From positions 1 to 64,000 of the forward strand of contig MGQB01000023.1 of the NCBI GenBank assembly GCA_001797675.1: a stretch of DNA of 64,000 bases. Reading direction: 5' to 3'. The DNA is from Deltaproteobacteria bacterium RBG_13_43_22 (GTDB lineage: Bacteria > Desulfobacterota > RBG-13-43-22). Position 1 is the first letter of the stretch. Each line of letters begins with the position of its first letter. The notes below the pieces were generated by a model. It saw nothing but the letters and a program-made list of their open reading frames with translations, was not told the origin of the DNA and searched no databases. The position numbers were made by a program, and so were the translations under genes. Shown here piece by piece: positions 59,658 through 64,000 of this stretch.

Positions 59658-60836
59658 TTATTTTCTTTCCAATATCATCGCCGCGCCCATACCCCCACCG
59701 ACACAAAGTGTGGCCAAACCGAGGGTAACATTTCTTTTCATCATTCCATAAAGCAAGGTAATCAATATCCTGGCCCCGCTGGCCCCGATCGGATGCCCCA
59801 GGGCAATGGCCCCGCCGCTGATATTGACCTTGTCCAACGCCCAGCCCATCTCCCGATTGACCGCCACTGCCTGGGCGGCAAAGGCCTCATTGGCTTCAAT
59901 CAGGTCCAGATCCTTCACCAAAAGTCCGGCTTTCTTCAAAGCCTTTCTGGAGGCCGGGATCGGTCCGGTGCCCATAATTGAAGGGTCCACACCGGCCGTA
60001 GCATACGAACGAATGGTTGCCAAAGGCGGAAGCCCCATTGCTTTGGCCTTATCCAGAGACGTGACTACTAAAGCCCCTCCCCCGTCATTTATACCCGAGG
60101 CATTGCCGGCAGTCACAGTTCCATTATTTTTAAAAGCCGGTTTAAGCCTGGACAGATCTGCCAAAGTCGTGGCTCGTGGATGTTCGTCGGTATCAAAGGA
60201 GATGGAATCCCCTTTTTTTTGAGGAATCGGGACGGGAACAATTTCGTCCCTAAACCTGCCTTCGGCCTGGGCTTTCAAGGCATTTTCCTGGCTTCGCAAG
60301 GCCAACCGGTCTTGATCTTCCCGTGAGATTCCAAATTGTTCGGCTACCTTTTCAGCAGTAATGCCCATATGGACCTGTCCGAAAACATCCTGGAGCCCAT
60401 CATAGATCATCAGGTCCACCAATTCACTGTTGCCCATTCGGGATCCCCACCGTGCTTGCCTTAAAGCATAAGGGGCCTGACTCATGCTTTCTATTCCCCC
60501 GGCGACCACCATATCGGTATCACCGGATAGAATCGCCTGAGCCGCCATCATAACTGATTTCAAACCGGAAGCACAGACCATGTTGATGGTCGTTGCCGGA
60601 ACTTCCCTGGGAATTCCGGAATGAATCACCACCTGCCGGGCCGGATTCTGTCCCTGTCCGGCTTGGAGAACATTGCCTAAAATAACCTCTTCAACCATTT
60701 CCGGAGGAAGCGACGCTCGTTTTAAGGCCTCCTTAACGGCAATAACTCCTAATTGCACTGCGGAAATATCTTTCAGACCCCCTCCGAACCGTCCTACCGG
60801 AGTACGGGCCGCACCAACGATGACTACCTCTTTCAT
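59658..60836 (-). CDS. acetyl-CoA acetyltransferase (thiolase) 1
   Basis: The 392-residue thiolase cleaves 3-ketoacyl-CoA with CoA or condenses two acetyl-CoA. It has the nucleophilic Cys in [14 protein letters not shown] (about residue 88), the NEAFAAQ motif, [16 protein letters not shown] with the catalytic His, and the second Cys in [12 protein letters not shown]. All four are intact. It starts after AAAGGAGG. With the adjacent dehydrogenases it completes a beta-oxidation set. A second thiolase lies upstream at 61014. Confidence 0.95.
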   Translation of the reverse strand: MKEVVIVGAARTPVGRFGGGLKDISAVQLGVIAVKEALKRASLPPEMVEEVILGNVLQAGQGQNPARQVVIHSGIPREVPATTINMVCASGLKSVMMAAQAILSGDTDMVVAGGIESMSQAPYALRQARWGSRMGNSELVDLMIYDGLQDVFGQVHMGITAEKVAEQFGISREDQDRLALRSQENALKAQAEGRFRDEIVPVPIPQKKGDSISFDTDEHPRATTLADLSRLKPAFKNNGTVTAGNASGINDGGGALVVTSLDKAKAMGLPPLATIRSYATAGVDPSIMGTGPIPASRKALKKAGLLVKDLDLIEANEAFAAQAVAVNREMGWALDKVNISGGAIALGHPIGASGARILITLLYGMMKRNVTLGLATLCVGGGMGAAMILERK

Positions 60837-60856
60837 GTAGTAAAAACCTCCTTTAA

Positions 60857-61012
60857 AAAAGAATTCAGAAGCCAGAAGTCAGGAGCAGGTCAAAGTCTCT
60901 TATTTTCAAAATCCCGAGTGAACCATTTTCACCGGCAACAGATCCTGGTCCAATACGGGTTTTTAAAATAATCTCTTCTTCTGATTTCTGACTCCTGAAT
61001 TCTGTATTCTGT
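60857..61012. repeat. phrase-like inverted repeat, family E
   Basis: AGAATTCAGAAGCCAGAAG at 60859 and CTTCTGATTTCTGACTCCTG with AATTCTGTATTCTG near 60976-61010 are complementary arms 100 bases apart. They bracket a gap between the two thiolase genes that holds no gene. The words resemble the other repeat families in style but not in sequence. Confidence 0.6.
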
Positions 61013-61013
61013 T

Positions 61014-62195
61014 TTACACTTTTTCCACTATCAGACTGACTGCTTCTCCCCCCCCCAGGCACAACGAAGCCATCCCTCTTTTGGCCCCCCGGTTTTTCAT
61101 GGCATAGAGAAGAGTGACCATGACCCTGGCCCCGCTGGCCCCGATCGGATGCCCCAGGGCCACTGCACCCCCATGGATATTGACTTTCTCGGGATCGAGC
61201 CGTAGTTCATTGATGACTGCCACAGTCGAAGCAGAAAAGGCCTCATTGACCTCTTGGAGGTCAATGTCGTGAATGGACAAACCGGCTTTTTTAAGGACCT
61301 TGGGAATGGAAAGTAGAGGGGCCACCAAAACATACTTGGGGTCCAAGCCCGAAGAACCCTGAGCCACTACCCGGGCTATAGGGGAAAGGCGATATTCCCT
61401 GACCTTGCTCCCGGACATTAATACCACGGCGGCGGAACCGTCACTGAGCTTGGAGGCATTCCCGGCTGTAACCGTGCCGTCTTTTTTAAAGGCCGGTTTT
61501 AATTCAGAGAGGGCCTCCAGGCTGGTTTCCCTTATTATTTCGTCCTGGTCAAAAACTAGGGACTCTTTTCCCTTTCGCGAAATGGAAATCGGGAATATCT
61601 CTTCTTTAAATTTTCCTTCATCCCTGGCCCTCAAGGCCTTTTGATAGGAGTTATAGGCAAACAAATCCTGCGCTTCTCTGTTTACCCCATATTTCTCTGC
61701 GCAGAATTCCGCACTGACACCCATCAAAAAATCATTATTAATATCCCGCAAGCCGTCGTGATCCATGGAATCGATAAGGACTCCGTTTCCCATGCGATAT
61801 CCGGTACGAACCTGTTCCAAATAGAAAGGGGCTTGAGTCATATTTTCCATCCCGCCGGCTACCACCACATCAGCATCTTTCAGAGCTATCGCCTGGGCCG
61901 CTAACATGACGGCCTTCAATCCAGATCCGCAGACCTTATTCACGGTAAGGGCTCCCGTTTCATAAGGGAAACCGGCTTTGAGCATGGCCTGACGAGCTGG
62001 ATTCTGACCCAGACCGGTGGGCAGAACATTCCCCATAATGACTTCATCGACCTGCTCTTTGACCAAGTTGGCCCTGTTAAGGGCCTCATTGATGACCATG
62101 GCCCCCAATTCGGTGGCCTTTAGGGCACTTAAATTCCCATTAAATGCCCCAACAGGAGTTCTTACACCGCTGACGATATAAACTTCTTCCAGCAT
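61014..62195 (-). CDS. acetyl-CoA acetyltransferase (thiolase) 2
   Basis: The 393-residue thiolase has the same four catalytic landmarks as copy 1: Cys in [13 protein letters not shown] (about 88), [24 protein letters not shown], and Cys in [13 protein letters not shown]. The start at ATG 62195 (MLEEVYIV) follows AAAGGA and is preferred to TTG 62201. It is the first gene of the acyl-CoA block. Two thiolases side by side suggest different chain-length preferences. Confidence 0.94.
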   Translation of the reverse strand: MLEEVYIVSGVRTPVGAFNGNLSALKATELGAMVINEALNRANLVKEQVDEVIMGNVLPTGLGQNPARQAMLKAGFPYETGALTVNKVCGSGLKAVMLAAQAIALKDADVVVAGGMENMTQAPFYLEQVRTGYRMGNGVLIDSMDHDGLRDINNDFLMGVSAEFCAEKYGVNREAQDLFAYNSYQKALRARDEGKFKEEIFPISISRKGKESLVFDQDEIIRETSLEALSELKPAFKKDGTVTAGNASKLSDGSAAVVLMSGSKVREYRLSPIARVVAQGSSGLDPKYVLVAPLLSIPKVLKKAGLSIHDIDLQEVNEAFSASTVAVINELRLDPEKVNIHGGAVALGHPIGASGARVMVTLLYAMKNRGAKRGMASLCLGGGEAVSLIVEKV

Positions 62196-62298
62196 AGTCA
62201 AATTCCTTTGATGGTATTAGGGGTGATCGGCAAGGACCTTCTATACGGTTCGGAGATAGGTGAGGGAAAAACAGCCATTGATGCTTTTATTTTTTCAT

Positions 62299-63051
62299 TT
62301 AAACACGCTTCTCTTTAAGAGGAGAGGCGGCGGATGTTGCGTGAGGATCCTTGTGAAATTCTTTATCCAGGTAATCCAGGGTCTTTTCCTGATGGCGAAT
62401 GATTTTTCCCGCCACCATAAAAACCACCATTTCGGACATATGAACCGCATGATCGGCAATCCGCTCCAGGTATTTGGCAACGAACATAATCTTCATGGCC
62501 CGGGGGATGAGAATGGATTTTTCTCCCATCAACTTGAGAAGTTCCTCGATCACCTTTTTATACGTTTCATTGACATAGGTGTCATCGCGGCAGACTCCTA
62601 AGGCCAAGTCAATGTCTTCATTGACAAAGGCTTCCAATGAGCGGTGGACCAAATCTTCGGTGGCTTCGGCCATGATAGGCAGGTGAAAGCAGACGCCGCT
62701 GCGGGGTTCTTCAATCATTTCAAGGGCCCTGCTGGCGATATTTGTCGCCAAATCACCCATTCGTTCCAGGGTGGTGATGATTTTCATGGCCGTAGAAATA
62801 AATCTTAAGTCCCTCCCGGCCGGCTGACGCAGGGCGATAACCCGCAGACACATTTCTTCCGTGTCCACTTCCAGTTCATTGATCTGATGGTCTGAATCAA
62901 TAATAGTCTGGGCCAGATTGGGATCCCGATACATGACCGAAGTAATGGCCGAGACCACGTTATTCTCCACCATCTCCCCCATACGCAGGATCTTTTGTTT
63001 TAGCAGAATAAGTTCTTCATCATATTTGGTGTTGATGTGTGAACGTTGCAT
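62299..63051 (-). CDS. phoU: PhoU-type phosphate signalling regulator
   Basis: PhoU links the Pst phosphate transporter to the PhoR/PhoB two-component system and keeps the Pho regulon off when phosphate is plentiful. The 250-residue protein has the two three-helix PhoU repeats, each with the metal-binding E-x3-D-x3-R pattern: DSDHQINELEVDTEE with RMGDLATNI, and YLERIADHAVHMSEM near the end. No pst, phoR or phoB gene lies beside it. A CBS-pair gene lies 97 bases upstream on the same strand. Confidence 0.92.
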   Translation of the reverse strand: MQRSHINTKYDEELILLKQKILRMGEMVENNVVSAITSVMYRDPNLAQTIIDSDHQINELEVDTEEMCLRVIALRQPAGRDLRFISTAMKIITTLERMGDLATNIASRALEMIEEPRSGVCFHLPIMAEATEDLVHRSLEAFVNEDIDLALGVCRDDTYVNETYKKVIEELLKLMGEKSILIPRAMKIMFVAKYLERIADHAVHMSEMVVFMVAGKIIRHQEKTLDYLDKEFHKDPHATSAASPLKEKRV

Positions 63052-63147
63052 AAACCGTGTCTGGGATCCTTTCTGAAAAAAAATATCAACTTCGCCCCGT
63101 TTCTTAAACCGGAAGAGGGCTGTTTTTCGTTCTTCTGATATAAATCT

Positions 63148-63618
63148 TTACAGGATGCTTCGAGCTATCTCCCCCAAGATATCCGCACTTCGGATCATCC
63201 CGATAATTTTTCCGGTATCAACAACCGGCATCACTTCCAAATCATGGTTATCCATGATCTGGATCACTTCAAACAAATTCTGATTTGGACGGACGAAAAC
63301 TTCGTTGTGGACGATGATATCGTTGACCGTTATCAGGGATTCATCCTTACAATAATCTCTAATTTGAGTAGCCCAATCCTCTTTCTTTCCTTCCCGCATA
63401 GCTTTGTTGTAAAGATAGATTGCATATTTCAAAATATCTTTGGTCGTCAACAGACCCAGATATTCCCCTGAAGACCTCTTGACAACCAACCCAAGGTTTC
63501 CCTTTTTTTCCCGGGTTTGGCCGGTCAGGATGGCGCAGGCCTCTTTTAATGGGGTTTCCGGGGTTATGGTTTCCACATTCGGATCCATTAAATCCCAAAT
63601 TCTTTTGACCAGCGGCAT
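63148..63618 (-). CDS. CBS-domain pair protein
   Basis: The 156-residue protein consists of two CBS domains: MDPNVETITPETPLKEACAI with YLGLLTTKDIL, and IVHNEVFVRPNQNLFEVIQI with VVDTGKIIGMIRSADIL. Such pairs bind adenine nucleotides and sense energy state. No catalytic domain is attached. ATG 63618 follows GAGAGG. It lies upstream of phoU on the same strand, a weak hint at joint regulation. Confidence 0.9.
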   Translation of the reverse strand: MPLVKRIWDLMDPNVETITPETPLKEACAILTGQTREKKGNLGLVVKRSSGEYLGLLTTKDILKYAIYLYNKAMREGKKEDWATQIRDYCKDESLITVNDIIVHNEVFVRPNQNLFEVIQIMDNHDLEVMPVVDTGKIIGMIRSADILGEIARSIL

Positions 63619-63765
63619 ATCAGGTACCTCTCAAAAGGGTCGAACGGGTTCCGGCAACAGAGGGAACCCCAGAACCTGGTTAAAGGCAAAATAAGTAAAT
63701 CGACTAAAGTTAAAGTTCTTTCAAACTTTCGGGCTCTTATATTCTCTTATACCCATAAAAAGTCC

Positions 63766-63796
63766 TTGTCAAGTTAAGGGTTATCTATGGTATAAT
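63766..63796 (+). promoter_or_regulatory. candidate sigma70 promoter of the M16 peptidase gene
   Basis: TTGTCA at 63766-63771 and a perfect TATAAT at 63791-63796 are 19 bases apart, slightly longer than ideal. The start codon is 34 bases downstream. Confidence 0.5.
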
Positions 63797-63830
63797 TTAA
63801 AAAAAATAAGTTGTCAAGCAAGGGTATGGA

Positions 63831-64000
63831 ATGAATAAAATTATTTTTATAACCTTAACCGTCTCCCTGGTTTTTTTATTTTGGGGATTTCTGCCTCGAC
63901 TTCAGGCCGAAGCACTCGAACCAGTGTCCGAAATCCAATTATCCAACGGATTACAGGTTCTTTTAATACCCAACCCCAAAGCCCCTGTGGTTACCGTCCA
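63831..64000 (+). CDS. M16-family zinc peptidase, N-terminus only (runs off the window)
   Basis: ATG 63831, preceded by AAGGG, opens a frame that is still open at the last base. It encodes a signal peptide of about 26 residues ending in LQAEA, then EIQLSNGLQVLLIPNPKAPV, the characteristic first strand of M16 peptidases that comes shortly before the HxxEH zinc motif, which lies outside the window. It is probably a periplasmic protease. Frame start and family are well supported, the rest is not visible. Confidence 0.8.
   Translation, partial: MNKIIFITLTVSLVFLFWGFLPRLQAEALEPVSEIQLSNGLQVLLIPNPKAPVVTV

Noticed and set aside
1-64000. CRISPR arrays, tRNA and rRNA genes
   Set aside because: No regularly spaced repeat array and no tRNA- or rRNA-like sequence was seen on either strand; a covariance-model search would settle it.

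Overview
The window looks like chromosomal DNA of an anaerobic, moderate-G+C deltaproteobacterium (Desulfobacterota; a sulfate reducer or syntroph). The inference rests on gene content: indolepyruvate:ferredoxin oxidoreductase, a two-subunit B12-dependent methylmalonyl-CoA mutase with MeaB and CobO, a methylmalonyl/propionyl-CoA carboxyltransferase, paired acyl-CoA dehydrogenases and thiolases, Fe-S old-yellow-enzyme proteins and a sigma54 response regulator. Many intergenic gaps are filled with phrase-like inverted repeats. No tRNA, rRNA or CRISPR array was seen.

Layout. 1-12.9 kb: housekeeping genes (Nudix hydrolase, hisD, iorAB, a TPR membrane protein, a ROK kinase, a lytic transglycosylase, lnt, prfB with its programmed frameshift), an enoyl-CoA hydratase-type protein and a phosphodiesterase gene broken by one in-frame TAG. 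12.9-18.2 kb: acyl-CoA carboxyltransferase, meaB and two tandem Fe-S OYE-type oxidoreductases. 18.2-22.8 kb: a decayed accessory patch with a hicB relic, a vapBC-like pair, two 3' ends of an IS91-type element, an exported glutamine-amidotransferase-like protein, a lytic-transglycosylase pseudogene and a dtd gene cut off after 18 codons. 22.9-33.4 kb: an MBL-fold hydrolase, a zinc-ribbon membrane protein, a 1638-residue kinase/ATPase/GAF/GGDEF protein, a NifU-type scaffold, rlmH, a threonine synthase and a HAD phosphatase.

33.9-38.4 kb, minus strand: lexA, a RecA-fold protein without a P-loop, a small conserved-looking protein and a family-B DNA polymerase with degenerate exonuclease motifs. 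A perfect palindrome sits inside the lexA promoter. This looks like an SOS mutagenesis cassette laid out like lexA-imuA-imuB-dnaE2 but built on PolB; a relic of an antitoxin and a DUF1156 methylase splits it.

40.1-49.9 kb: an apparent sigma54 regulon. An NtrC-type response regulator gene is flanked on both sides by the same palindrome, TGCACA-N6-TGTGCA, each followed 80-90 bp further on by a -24/-12 type promoter. One promoter points to a five-gene operon (LpxL-type acyltransferase, B12-binding radical SAM protein, sensor histidine kinase, enolase-superfamily enzyme, LETM1-like membrane protein), the other to a PAS/HD-GYP protein with a structured leader. The kinase and regulator are probably partners linking a signal to envelope or lipid chemistry and c-di-GMP turnover.

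50-64 kb: an amidohydrolase, a DUF442-like protein, a UPF0182 membrane protein and a long minus-strand acyl-CoA catabolic block (two thiolases, two acyl-CoA dehydrogenases, cobO, mcmA, mcmB), then phoU, a CBS-pair protein and the start of an M16 peptidase gene that runs off the end.
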